From assembly GCF_004799685.1 (NCBI RefSeq), contig NZ_CP031311.1, forward strand, positions 1,922,001-1,986,000: a stretch of DNA of 64,000 nucleotides. The letters are read 5' to 3'. Below are positions 35,517-43,899 of this stretch, piece after piece (positions within the stretch are counted from its first letter, which is position 1; every line of letters begins with the position of its first letter). Source of the DNA: Halobellus limi (GTDB taxonomy: Archaea > Halobacteriota > Halobacteria > Halobacteriales > Haloferacaceae). Under the pieces are notes generated by a model, which was not told the DNA's origin, did not search any database, and saw only the letters and a program-made list of their open reading frames with translations. The position numbers and the translations under genes were made by a program.

Positions 35517-35631
35517 CAGCTTTTTGTTGACTCGGGTGCGACTCCGGCGCACCGCTCTCCACGGGCGACCCGTGAGTCGCCCGTGGGGAAGCGAGACGGC
35601 TCTGCCGTCTCGCCCTCGTTGCAAAAAGCTG
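35517..35631. repeat. Structured 115-base element with terminal inverted repeats
   Basis: The ends are perfect 10-base inverted repeats, CAGCTTTTTG at 35517-35526 and CAAAAAGCTG at 35622-35631. Inside are two perfect hairpins: CCACGGGCGAC/GTCGCCCGTGG (11-base arms, 6-base loop) and GCGAGACGGC/GCCGTCTCGC (10-base arms, TCT loop). The element is GC-rich inside an AT-rich island and carries no ORF. A MITE, a solo end of an IS200/605-type element or a structured RNA are all possible. Confidence 0.6.
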
Positions 35632-35740
35632 TCTTGCTGAGCGAAGCAGGGATTACATACACCGGATAGTTCGGATAGGTGTAACTCGAAGGTCCGGAGT
35701 TTGCACCCACTATTTACGCGTCCCCCGTGATTTTTGAACT

Positions 35741-36121
35741 ATGGTCCCTTCCGAGAGCATAGACGACGACCAATATTTCGGTGGGCGAAGAGGTGTCGTA
35801 GTTCTCGCTGTTGCGTACGTGGCAGTTGGACTCGGGTTGTTCTACAGTCTCGCTACGCAGTCGATAGACCTTTTCAGCGGCGTTCTTGTCGCTATCATCG
35901 TTTTAGTGGGGCTATCACTGTATATCCTCTACAGACGGGAGGGATTAGTGACAGCCGAGAATAAACTCATTGCCATCTTCGTTCTGGTCGCAACGGGGCT
36001 TTTGTTTGGACTCCTTGAGTTCACCACCCTACCGTCAGAGATTGTCTATGGAATAGTATTTGGGGTCGGTGTCGTTGTTCCCGGGTTACTCCTACAGTAT
36101 ACTGATTACGGGAGTGACTGA
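35741..36121 (+). CDS. Four-helix membrane protein of unknown function
   Basis: A 126-residue protein with four hydrophobic helices at roughly 18-38, 42-62, 73-92 and 98-117, a short acidic N-terminus and a charged loop (YRREGLVTAENK) between helices two and three. It has no catalytic motif that I recognise. It belongs to the AT-richer island by base composition. Confidence 0.72.
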   Translation: MVPSESIDDDQYFGGRRGVVVLAVAYVAVGLGLFYSLATQSIDLFSGVLVAIIVLVGLSLYILYRREGLVTAENKLIAIFVLVATGLLFGLLEFTTLPSEIVYGIVFGVGVVVPGLLLQYTDYGSD

Positions 36122-36140
36122 TTGGTTCGATTGTTCTATT

Positions 36141-36167
36141 CGCATCGTCTATCAGACGGCTAATTCA
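36141..36167. repeat. Dispersed 27-base repeat, copy 2
   Basis: Matches 34275-34301 with one mismatch. Here the CGTCTATC core also finds a downstream complement GATAGACG at about 36173-36180. Confidence 0.85.
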
Positions 36168-36261
36168 TCGACGATAGACGTGAAATCAATGGTCCCGAAC
36201 ATCCGTCCCACGCTCAGATTCTAGCATATTCCACCGCGATCGAGGCCGAAGGCCGAGCGAG

Positions 36262-36341
36262 CGGCCTTTTTTGGTCCAGATTTTTTGCGGGGGTTCGAGG
36301 CCGCGCGCAGCGCGGCCGAGGACCCCCGATAAAAAAGGTGG
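36262..36341. repeat. Right boundary hairpin / imperfect inverted repeat of the low-GC island
   Basis: Read on the minus strand this is CCACCTTTTTT, a long hairpin (8-base inner arms GCGCGGCC/GGCCGCGC plus 7-base outer arms CGGGGGT/ACCCCCG), CAAAAAA and finally AAAAAAGGCCG. The order and flanking motifs match the left element at 31000-31064. It starts directly after the menB stop and could also end menB transcription. Confidence 0.6.
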
Positions 36342-36342
36342 G

Positions 36343-37260
36343 TTAGTAGTGCCAGGGGTACCCCGAGAAGTCGGGGTCGCGGCCTTCGAGGAACGCGTCC
36401 CGTCCCTCCTGGGCCTCCTCGGTCATATACGCCAGGCGCGTCGCTTCTCCGGAGAACACCTGCTGGCCGACGAGGCCGTCGTCGGTCAGGTTGAACGCGT
36501 ACTTGAGCATTCGTATCGCGGTGGGCGATTTATCGGTCATCTCGTCGGCCCATTCCAGGGCGATGTCCTCCAGTTCCTCGTGGGGAATCGCCTCGTTCGC
36601 CATCCCCATCTCGACGGCCTCCTCAGCGGAGTAGGTCTTCCCGCGGAAGAACACCTCTCGGGCCTTCTTCTGGCCGATCTGCTTCGCGAGATAGGCCGAG
36701 CCGAACCCGCCGTCGAACGACGCGACGTCGGGGTCCGTCTGAAGGAACTTGGCGTGATCCTCGGAGGCGAGCGTCAGGTCGCAGACGACGTGCAGCGAGT
36801 GGCCACCACCCACCGCCCAGCCGGGAACGACGGCGACGACCGGTTTCGGCATAAATCGGATGAGGCGCTGCACCTCCAGGATGTGGAGCCGACCGGCCTT
36901 CGCCTCGCGGACGAGCGGGTCGTCTCCCTCGTCGGCCTCGTCGTCGTCGCGGTACTCGTAGCCCGACTCGCCGCGGACCGACTGATCGCCGCCGGCGCAG
37001 AAGGCCCAGCCGCCGTCCTTCGGCGACGGGCCGTTGCCCGTCAGGAGGACGCAGCCGACGTCTGCTCGCTTGCGGGCGTCGTCGAGCGCCGCGTAGAGTT
37101 CGTCGACGGTGCCCGGGCGGAACGCGTTGCGCTTCTCGGGCCTGTCGAAGGCGATCCGAACCGCCGGCACGTCGATCCCCCGGTGGTACGTGACGTCGTC
37201 GAAGGCGTCCGCGCCGTCGACCTGCTCCCAGCGCGCGCCGTCGAAGATCTCTGAAACCAT
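36343..37260 (-). CDS. menB: 1,4-dihydroxy-2-naphthoyl-CoA synthase
   Basis: A 305-residue crotonase-superfamily enzyme that closes the naphthoate ring in menaquinone synthesis. Oxyanion-hole segments AFCAGGDQS and PGWAVGGGHSLHVVCDLTLAS are present. MenB-specific features include the SFDGGFGSAYLA loop and the C-terminal DPDFSGYPWHY. The ATG at 37260 gives the normal N-terminus. Downstream, the expected neighbour menA is 5.4 kb away, beyond the low-GC island. Confidence 0.96.
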   Translation of the reverse strand: MVSEIFDGARWEQVDGADAFDDVTYHRGIDVPAVRIAFDRPEKRNAFRPGTVDELYAALDDARKRADVGCVLLTGNGPSPKDGGWAFCAGGDQSVRGESGYEYRDDDEADEGDDPLVREAKAGRLHILEVQRLIRFMPKPVVAVVPGWAVGGGHSLHVVCDLTLASEDHAKFLQTDPDVASFDGGFGSAYLAKQIGQKKAREVFFRGKTYSAEEAVEMGMANEAIPHEELEDIALEWADEMTDKSPTAIRMLKYAFNLTDDGLVGQQVFSGEATRLAYMTEEAQEGRDAFLEGRDPDFSGYPWHY

Positions 37261-37333
37261 ACCGGGAGAGGGCCGGGAACCCGCAAAAAGATTGGTTTCG
37301 ACCGTTCGGGAGCGCTCCCGCGATCCCGGGCGG

Positions 37334-39130
37334 TTACGTCGTCGTTTCGAGAACCCGTTCGACCGCCCGGTCACGGAGGTCCGTTCGGACCTCGTGGCTC
37401 GACTCGGCGTCGGTCACGACCTCCACGACGTGCGAGCCGTCGCGTTCCGTCGCCTCCGTGTACGCCTCGCGGAAGGCCCCTCGGTCTCCGCCCGCGACGC
37501 GCGCGAACGAGAGGTCGTAGAGGTCCCCCGTCGGCTCGAAGTCGAGCCCGTGCGGCGTCACGAACTGCGAGGTGAACGGCGGATCGTACGCCTCGATCGG
37601 GAGCATGTGGAAGATGCCGCCGCCGTCGTTGTTGAGGAGGACGATCGTCGCCTCGACGTCGCAGCGACCGAGCGCCAGGAGGCCGTTCATATCGTGGTAG
37701 TAGGCCAGATCGCCGGTGACGAGCGTCAGGTCGTCCGTCGTCGCCGAGCCGGCACCGAGCGCCGTCGAGACGATGCCGTCGATGCCCGACGCCCCACGGT
37801 TTCCGAGGACCGTCCGAGTCGCCGTCGTGGGGCCGCCGAAGCGATCCAGGTCGCGGACCGGCATCGAGTTCGAGACGAAGACCGTCGAGGGGTCGGGCGC
37901 GAGCTCGACGACGTCCGCCAGGATCTGTCCCTCGCAGAACGATTCAGTGTCGTCGAGAACCGCCTCGTGAGCCGCCTCGGCGTCCGTCCAGCGGTCGCGC
38001 CACGCGGTGCTCCCCGGACCGGCGAGCAGTCGGGAGAGCCGACCGAGCAGCCGCGAGGGGTCCGCGACGACCAGATCCGTCGCGGTGAACTCCGCCTCGC
38101 GCCACCCCGCGGTCGGATCGACGACGTACTGCCGGGCGTCCGCGGCGGCGAGGTACTTCCGGAGCGGCTTCGACGTCGGCGACGCACCGACGCGGACGAC
38201 GGCGTCCGGATCGGGCCACGCCTCGCGGACGCGCTCGCCCAGGAAGCCGTCGTACCCACCGATCACGGGCGTCGTCCGAACCAATCCCCCGTATCGGACC
38301 CCCGAGAGCGGATCGGCCAGGACGGGGAAGCCGCTCGCGTGGGCGAACGCGGCGACCGCCTCGGGATCGACCCCTGGAGCGTCGGTGGGCCCCACCACGA
38401 GCAGCCCGCGGGGTGCCGAGAGATCCGCGGCCAGTTCCCGCAGCGCGTCGTCGTCGAGTTCCGGTACGCCCGCGGCGGTGTCGACGAACGGCCCGTCGCG
38501 CCCCTCGGTCGCGATGTGGGGCAGGTCAGCGGGCACGTCGCCCTCGACGGGCGTCGGTTCCAGCGGTTTGCGGAACGGGAGGTTCAGGTGCACCGGTCCT
38601 GCCGGCGTGCCTGTCGCCCTGGCGACCGCCCGGGCGGCCGTCGTCCGGAGCGACCGGAGCTTTCGCGGCGTCGCCTCCGGTTCGGCGACGTCTCGGTACC
38701 ACCGCACGGCGTCGCCGTAGAGCTTCTCCTGATCGATGGTCTGGTTCGCACCGGAGTCGCGGATCTCGGGGGGCCGATCCGCCGTCAACAGCAGCAGCGG
38801 CACGCGGGACTGGGAGGCCTCGATCACCGCCGGGTGGTAGTTCGCGGCCGCCGTCCCCGACGTGCACACCAGCGGCGTCACCTCGCCCGTCCGTCGGGCG
38901 CGACCGAGCGCGAAGTACGCCGAGGAACGCTCGTCGAGGTGCGAGTACACGTGGACGTCCTCGTGCCTGTCGAACGCGACCGTGAGCGGCGTCGACCGAC
39001 TCCCCGGAGAGATACAGACGGCGTCGACGCCGGCGGCGACGAGTTCGTCGACGAGCACGCGGGCCCACAGCGTGTTGCGGTTGGGGTCGCGGTCCCGCGT
39101 CGACTCACCGGATCGTTCTCTCTCGGTCAT
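37334..39130 (-). CDS. menD: 2-succinyl-5-enolpyruvyl-6-hydroxy-3-cyclohexene-1-carboxylate synthase
   Basis: A 598-residue TPP enzyme. It has the isochorismate-site motif SPGSRS at 41-46, catalytic Glu67 in LDERSS, and the C-terminal TPP motif GDLAYYHDMNGLL followed by LLNNDGGGIF. It adds a succinyl-semialdehyde unit from 2-oxoglutarate to isochorismate. The first five residues (MTERE) repeat in a chain of upstream copies, because the menF-menD junction has been tandemly duplicated. The ATG at 39130 is the last of these and is in frame with the protein. Confidence 0.96.
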   Translation of the reverse strand: MTERERSGESTRDRDPNRNTLWARVLVDELVAAGVDAVCISPGSRSTPLTVAFDRHEDVHVYSHLDERSSAYFALGRARRTGEVTPLVCTSGTAAANYHPAVIEASQSRVPLLLLTADRPPEIRDSGANQTIDQEKLYGDAVRWYRDVAEPEATPRKLRSLRTTAARAVARATGTPAGPVHLNLPFRKPLEPTPVEGDVPADLPHIATEGRDGPFVDTAAGVPELDDDALRELAADLSAPRGLLVVGPTDAPGVDPEAVAAFAHASGFPVLADPLSGVRYGGLVRTTPVIGGYDGFLGERVREAWPDPDAVVRVGASPTSKPLRKYLAAADARQYVVDPTAGWREAEFTATDLVVADPSRLLGRLSRLLAGPGSTAWRDRWTDAEAAHEAVLDDTESFCEGQILADVVELAPDPSTVFVSNSMPVRDLDRFGGPTTATRTVLGNRGASGIDGIVSTALGAGSATTDDLTLVTGDLAYYHDMNGLLALGRCDVEATIVLLNNDGGGIFHMLPIEAYDPPFTSQFVTPHGLDFEPTGDLYDLSFARVAGGDRGAFREAYTEATERDGSHVVEVVTDAESSHEVRTDLRDRAVERVLETTT

Positions 39131-39244
39131 CGGTTCTCCGTTCGTTCTCGCTCAGTCATCGTCGTCCCGTCGGTCTCGCTCAGTCATCGTTTCTCCGTGC
39201 GGTTTCTCTCGGTCATAGCCGTCCCGTCGGTGGCGTTCAATCAT
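39128..39244 (-). repeat. Tandem repeat (28/29-base units) across the menF-menD junction
   Basis: Read on the minus strand, ATG codons recur at 39244, 39216, 39187, 39159 and 39130, spaced 28, 29, 28 and 29 bases. Each is followed by a variant of ATGACTGAGCGAGA. Alternate units are most alike, giving a 57-base (19-codon) dimer. Several mini-frames (for example MTERERTENR, ending in a TGA that overlaps the menD ATG) are created. Confidence 0.9.
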
Positions 39245-40594
39245 CGCGTTCCCGTTCCAGTTCGTCCAGAATCGGTCGGTACTTCAACTGCACCTCGTCC
39301 CACTCCCGGTCGGGATCGGAGTCGGCGACGATGCCGACGCCGGCGAACAGCGTCGCGGTGTCGCCGCGGGCGACCGCAGAGCGGAGCGCGACGGCGAACG
39401 TGCCGTATCCGGCGGCGTCGATCCAGCCGACCGGCGCGGCGTACCACCCGCGGTCGAACGGTTCCGTCTCCCGGATCGTCGCCAGCGCCCGCCCGGGTGG
39501 AAGCCCCCCGACTGCGGGTGTCGGATGCAGGGCCTCCACCAGCGAGAGGACGTGCTCGTCGCGGTCCAGGGTCGCCGTGATCGGCGTCCAGAGGTGCTGG
39601 ACCGTCGCCAGACGTTTGACCCGGCGCGAGCCGGTACTGACGGTGCCCGCGAACGGCGAGAGCTGCTCTTCGATGGTCTCGGCGACGAGGTCGTGCTCGT
39701 GGGCGTTCTTCTCGTCGCGGGCGAGTTCCTGCGCCAGCCACTCGTCCTCGGCCGGCGTCTCGCCGCGTCCCGTCGTCCCGGCGAGGGCGTCGGTCTCGAC
39801 GGTCCGACCGCGAAGCGAGACGAGCCGCTCGGGCGTCGCCCCGAAGAAGGAAGACTGCGGACGCGACGACGTGGGCTCGGGTTCGACGAGGAACCGGTAG
39901 CACTCGGGGTACGTTCGGCCCAACCGGGTGAGGACGTCGGGGAGCGAGAGCGTCCCCGCGAGGTCGACGTCGAGCGCCTGGGCGAGGACGACCTTCCGGA
40001 GGTCGCCGGATTTGATCCGCGAGACGGCCGCCTCGACGCCCGTCTGCCAGTCCGACCGCGCGGTCGTTCGTCGGCGGTCGGTGACCCCGGGGGGCCGGCC
40101 GGCGAGTCCGGGGCGTCGAGCGAGTCGATCCGTTCCCGTTCTCGGGCGAGTCGCGACTCGACGGTCTCCGGGTCGACGTCTCGTCCCACGGCGTTGACCG
40201 TCAGCCACGCGCCGCCGTCAGTCCACGTGACCTGCACGCGCGGGAAGACGAACCGCGCGCCGGGGAAGTCCTCCCACGGCGACCCCGAGGTGCTGTCGGC
40301 GTGGAAGGCGAACCCGCCGAACAGCCTCGGACGGGCGGCCTCCGTCCCGGCGTGGACGTCGCCGGAGGCGAAGAGCGACTCCGCCGACTCGCGGATCGAC
40401 GAAAAGCGGCTCGGGCCGTCGGCGGTGAGCGTCGCCGCCGCGCCGCTGCCGACGACGGTCGCCTCCTCGGGCGCGCTCCAGACCGTTCGCGGCGCGTCGG
40501 CCCCGTGCAGCACCGCACGGAACGACGGCGTCGAGATGGGGACAGAGCGGCTGACGAGGTTCGTTTCCGCCGCGTCGGTCCGCAACGATTCCAT
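39237..40594 (-). pseudogene. menF: Isochorismate synthase, frameshifted
   Basis: Two frames together encode a full chorismate-binding enzyme of about 452 residues. The N-terminal part starts MESLRTDAAETNLV. The C-terminal part contains GDLRKVVLAQAL, SFFGATPERLV, HLWTPITA and the GWYAAPVGWIDA stretch of the active site. The frame breaks where the plus strand reads CCCC then six G (40089-40094); one more base restores AGPPGVTDRRRT. No other damage is seen. A minus-strand TATA-like GTCAAATAAA is about 28 bases upstream of the ATG at 40594. It makes isochorismate from chorismate, the first menaquinone step. Confidence 0.93.
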
Positions 40595-40620
40595 TACCCG
40601 TGCTGAGGGCGCCACGCTCT

Positions 40621-40630
40621 TTTATTTGAC
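40621..40630 (-). promoter_or_regulatory. TATA box of the menF-menD-menB operon
   Basis: Minus-strand GTCAAATAAA ends 26 bases before the menF ATG at 40594, predicting a leaderless transcript. Confidence 0.5.
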
Positions 40631-40688
40631 TATACCGGGGGCGGCGGTCGCGAGACCGACCCACGGATCGGGGTTCCGCTCGGGCCGC

Positions 40689-41282
40689 TCAGCCGTATCG
40701 CTCCTCCTCCCAGGGGTTCGCCGACGCGGAGTAGCCGCGCCGCTCCCAGTACCCCCGTTCGGTCTCGGTGAGGAACTCCACGCCGTCGACCCACTTGGCT
40801 CCCTTGTAGGCGTACTTGTGCGGCGTCACGACCCGGAGCGGCCCGCCGTGCGGTTCCGGTAGCGGGTCGCCGTCGAGGCGGTAGGCGAAAAGCACCTCGT
40901 CGCGCAGACACTCCGAGAGCGGGAGGTCCGTGGTGTAGCCGTCGAGGGCGTGAAAGAGCACGTGCGTCGCGTCGTCTCGAACCCCGGCCTCCGCGGCGAG
41001 CGTCGGGAACGTGACACCGGTGAACTCGCAGTCGAACGTACTCCACCCTGTGACGCAGTGGAAGTCCTGCCGTTGCGTCGTCGCGGGCAGGGCTCGAAAC
41101 TCGTCGAGATCGTAGGAGCACTCGTCTTCGACGGCACCCCACACGTCGAAGGACCACGTCTCGGGCGTCCACGACGGCGTCCCCCCTTTCGAGAGCACCG
41201 GGAAGTCGTCCGTCTCGCGCTGGCCGGGCGGGAGCCGCTCGTCACCGAACTCGCGGTACAGTTCTGTCGCGTCCTGAACCAT
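40689..41282 (-). CDS. Molybdopterin-dependent oxidoreductase (sulfite oxidase/YedY-like)
   Basis: A 197-residue protein with only the molybdopterin domain of the sulfite oxidase family. The molybdenum-ligand cysteine is Cys76 in DFHCVTGWS. Other pterin contacts include LFHALDGYTTDLPL, the PHGGPLRVVTPHKY loop and KGAKWVDGVEF. There is no signal peptide, so it is probably cytoplasmic. The ATG at 41282 is preferred to one at 41306. Substrates of these small family members are unknown; they may reduce or oxidise S- or N-oxides. Confidence 0.92.
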   Translation of the reverse strand: MVQDATELYREFGDERLPPGQRETDDFPVLSKGGTPSWTPETWSFDVWGAVEDECSYDLDEFRALPATTQRQDFHCVTGWSTFDCEFTGVTFPTLAAEAGVRDDATHVLFHALDGYTTDLPLSECLRDEVLFAYRLDGDPLPEPHGGPLRVVTPHKYAYKGAKWVDGVEFLTETERGYWERRGYSASANPWEEERYG

Positions 41283-41539
41283 ACCCGCCCTCGTGGCGCC
41301 AGGCACCTTACGCTGCCGTTAAGGGAGTCGAAGGCAACGAGAACTGATAATGGTTATCAGACCGCGGCAGCGCCGTTCGGTCACGTCCGGGGCACTTCCG
41401 ATACGAGATAACGTGAAAAAGAAATAATTATGCGGTGACTAAGAAATTTATGTGTCTTCTTCGTAAAAGATAATTCTCTTATCACGGAAACTTCGCCGCA
41501 GGGTTTAAATAACCCGGCTTCAAACCCCCTCACGTTCAG

Positions 41540-41749
41540 ATGCCCAAGGTGAACATCAACGTCCCCGAACACCTCGAGATGCAGATCGCACAACTCGTCG
41601 ACCAGGGCGAGTTCGTCAACCGGGAGGAAGCAATCGAGGAACTGCTCTCGACCGGCCTGCGCGCGTTCAAGACCAGCGGCCCGATGGACGAAGACGACCG
41701 CTTCGAAGACGACGGGATGATGGGCCACGAAGACGAGTACGTCTTCTGA
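41540..41749 (+). CDS. Ribbon-helix-helix DNA-binding protein
   Basis: A 69-residue protein with an N-terminal RHH fold: the DNA-contacting strand PKVNINVPEHL, then helices around EMQIAQLVDQGEFVNREEAI and EELLSTGLRAF. The tail is very acidic (MDEDDRFEDDGMMGHEDEYVF). It would dimerise and bind DNA or act as a regulator. It precedes the UPF0058 gene by 54 bases. A TATA-like GTTTAAATAACC at about 41501-41512 fits a leaderless start. It resembles conserved small haloarchaeal regulators, but no ftsZ gene is near, so I do not assign a name. Confidence 0.88.
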   Translation: MPKVNINVPEHLEMQIAQLVDQGEFVNREEAIEELLSTGLRAFKTSGPMDEDDRFEDDGMMGHEDEYVF

Positions 41750-41803
41750 CCGTGTCAGTTTCCACCAATAATCCTTAAATCGGCCTCTCACGTATCCACG
41801 TCT

Positions 41804-42082
41804 ATGCACAAAGACGAGCTCCTGGAACTGCACGAACAGATGGTGATCATCAAGGACAACTTCGCCGCGCGCGAGGACGTCGATGGCAGCATCTTCGACA
41901 AGTACGAGAACCTCGAAGTCGACCCGTCTCACGTGCACAAGTCCAAGAGCGAGCACAAACACGCCGTCTTCGTGCTCGGCAACGCGCTCGCGACGGCGAT
42001 GAGCGAAGACGAGTTCTCGAACGCCGGACGCGTGGGCAAGCGGATGGAGGAACTCGCGAAGGACGCCGAGAACAAACTCTGA
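41804..42082 (+). CDS. UPF0058 family protein
   Basis: A 92-residue protein that starts MHKDELLELHEQMVIIKDNF and contains the His-rich segment SHVHKSKSEHKHA before a helical C-terminal half. This matches the archaeal UPF0058 family, whose function is not established. It directly follows the RHH gene and may be co-transcribed. Confidence 0.92.
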   Translation: MHKDELLELHEQMVIIKDNFAAREDVDGSIFDKYENLEVDPSHVHKSKSEHKHAVFVLGNALATAMSEDEFSNAGRVGKRMEELAKDAENKL

Positions 42083-42208
42083 GTTCGGGGCGCTCACGGT
42101 CTGACGGTCCTCTCACAGATCGCTCGTGTGCATCTCCTGTCTCCTCCCGGCGCGGCGTTCGGTCGAAACGACGTAGTTTCTTAACTGCCCGGTCACTCCT
42201 GGGAGACG

Positions 42209-43861
42209 ATGGAACCCCTTCCGGTCGAGCTTCTGCAGCGCGTCGGCGTCGTGGCCGCGCTCGTGATCTCTCTCGCGGTCGCGTCCGCCCTGGACCGGCC
42301 GTCGGCGCTCGGCGCGCGCCTCCGCCGGCGGTTCGTCCTCGGCGTCCCGTGGGGGACGCTCGTCACGGTCGGACTCGTACTCGCGGTCTATCTCTTCCTG
42401 CAGGGCGGCTACGGCAACTGGTACTCGCCGGTCACGATCCCGTTCCGCGCGTGGTCGTACTTCTATCCGCTCGGAATCGCCAGCGCCGCGTTCTCACACG
42501 GCGGCGCGGGACACCTCGTCGGAAACCTCGTCGGGACGCTGACGCTCGCGCCCCTGGCGGAGTACGCCTGGGGGCACTTCCCGCGCGAGCGGGGCGCGCA
42601 CTCGTTCGGATCGCCCCGGACGAACCCGTACGTCCGCGCGTTCGTCGTCTTCCCGGTCGTCGTCGTCGCCGTGGGGCTGCTCACCTCGGCCTTCGCGATC
42701 GGTCCGATCATCGGCTTCTCCGGCGTCGTCTTCGCGTTCGCGGGCGTCGCGCTGGTCAACTACCCGCTCGGTACCGTCGTCGCGCTCGCGGCCGGCGGGG
42801 CGCTTCGACTGGTGTACAACGCGCTCCGGGCGCCGGTGCTCACCGCCAGCGGCCGCCCGGGGTACATCACGCCCTGGTGGGCCGACATCGCCATCCAGGG
42901 CCACGCCCTCGGGTTGCTCATCGGCGTCCTCGTCGGCCTCGTGATCGTCCGCGCGCGAACGCGAGACGGCAGGCCGAGCGCGCGTCGACTGTGGCTCGGT
43001 ACGCTCCTCTTCGCGGTCGAACAGTCGCTGTGGGCCGTCTACTGGTTCCGCGGCGGCGAGACGTACGTGCTCTACCGGGCCGCGGGCGTGATCCTCGTGG
43101 CGGCGCTCGCGCTCGTCGTCGTCTTCGCCGCCGTCGCCCGCGACGACCCGCTCTTCACTTGGGAACTCCTCGGCGACAGCGGCGTCGTGCGGAACTGGCA
43201 GGTCGCCGCCGGCGTCCTCCTGCTGTCGACCGCGGCGATCGCGGGCCCCGCGGTGCCCGCGAACCTGTTCACGGCCGAGTCGGGCGACCTCCCGGGCGAG
43301 GAACTGATGGTCCGCGACTACGAGGTCACGTACGCCGAGGACGTCGAGAACGGCCTCGTCGCGGTCGTCGACGTCGAGGCCTTCGGCGAGACGACCGCCG
43401 TCAACACCTCCGGCGTCATCGTCCGCAGCGAGGAGCGCGGCATCTGGACGACGACGGTCACGAAGGGCCGACTCGCCTTCGACGGCCAGGCCGCCGTCCG
43501 CCTCGGCGGCGTCGGGTGGCGCGAGACCGTGTACGCACAGCGCGACGGCTGGAACGTGCTCGGCAACGGCACGGCCTACCGGGTCGCGCTCGGCGACAAG
43601 GAGTCCGGCCGGGTGGTGTACACCTCCGATCCCGTCACGGCCGCGCCGACGCTCGCCGAGCGGAACGTGACCGTCGTCCCGACCGAAAACCGGTATCTCC
43701 TGCGCGTCGATCGCGGAAACGACTCCCTCAGCACCCGGATGCCGGCGAAGAACGAGTCGGTGACGCTCGACGGGCTGACGTTCACGCGCAACGACTCCCG
43801 CGTGTTCGTCTCCTACGACGGGACCCGGCTACAACTGCTCGCGAAGGAGACCTACGAGTGA
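42209..43861 (+). CDS. Rhomboid family intramembrane serine protease
   Basis: A 550-residue protein. The N-terminal rhomboid domain has about seven helices. The catalytic serine is S171 in GFSG and its partner H232 in IQGHALG; H102 and N106 (GHLVGN) build the oxyanion site. After residue 330 comes one more helix and a large soluble, strand-rich C-terminal domain (about 200 residues, from LMVRDYEVTYAEDV) that probably lies outside the cell. It would cut membrane proteins within the bilayer. Confidence 0.92.
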   Translation: MEPLPVELLQRVGVVAALVISLAVASALDRPSALGARLRRRFVLGVPWGTLVTVGLVLAVYLFLQGGYGNWYSPVTIPFRAWSYFYPLGIASAAFSHGGAGHLVGNLVGTLTLAPLAEYAWGHFPRERGAHSFGSPRTNPYVRAFVVFPVVVVAVGLLTSAFAIGPIIGFSGVVFAFAGVALVNYPLGTVVALAAGGALRLVYNALRAPVLTASGRPGYITPWWADIAIQGHALGLLIGVLVGLVIVRARTRDGRPSARRLWLGTLLFAVEQSLWAVYWFRGGETYVLYRAAGVILVAALALVVVFAAVARDDPLFTWELLGDSGVVRNWQVAAGVLLLSTAAIAGPAVPANLFTAESGDLPGEELMVRDYEVTYAEDVENGLVAVVDVEAFGETTAVNTSGVIVRSEERGIWTTTVTKGRLAFDGQAAVRLGGVGWRETVYAQRDGWNVLGNGTAYRVALGDKESGRVVYTSDPVTAAPTLAERNVTVVPTENRYLLRVDRGNDSLSTRMPAKNESVTLDGLTFTRNDSRVFVSYDGTRLQLLAKETYE

Positions 43862-43899
43862 CAGGCGTCCTTCGGAGTCGGCTACGTCGCACCGTTCTC

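Noticed and set aside
31000-36341. Insertion sequence or provirus in the men region
   Set aside because: No transposase, integrase, capsid or replication gene was found; only boundary repeats and base composition support mobility.
37109-39580. 823-codon plus-strand frame opposite menB, menD and part of menF
   Set aside because: It is an Arg-rich shadow that runs through three supported genes and has no start signal or domain.
25279-40094. Programmed -1 frameshifting as the preferred explanation of the three frame breaks
   Set aside because: The slippery phase is expected from GC-rich third positions, no stimulatory structure was identified, and homopolymer under-calling explains all three. 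It is kept as an alternative in the findings.
41540-41749. Naming the RHH protein as the cell-division regulator CdrS
   Set aside because: Its size and fold would fit, but no ftsZ or cdrL gene is adjacent and its neighbour is UPF0058, so the name is not supported.
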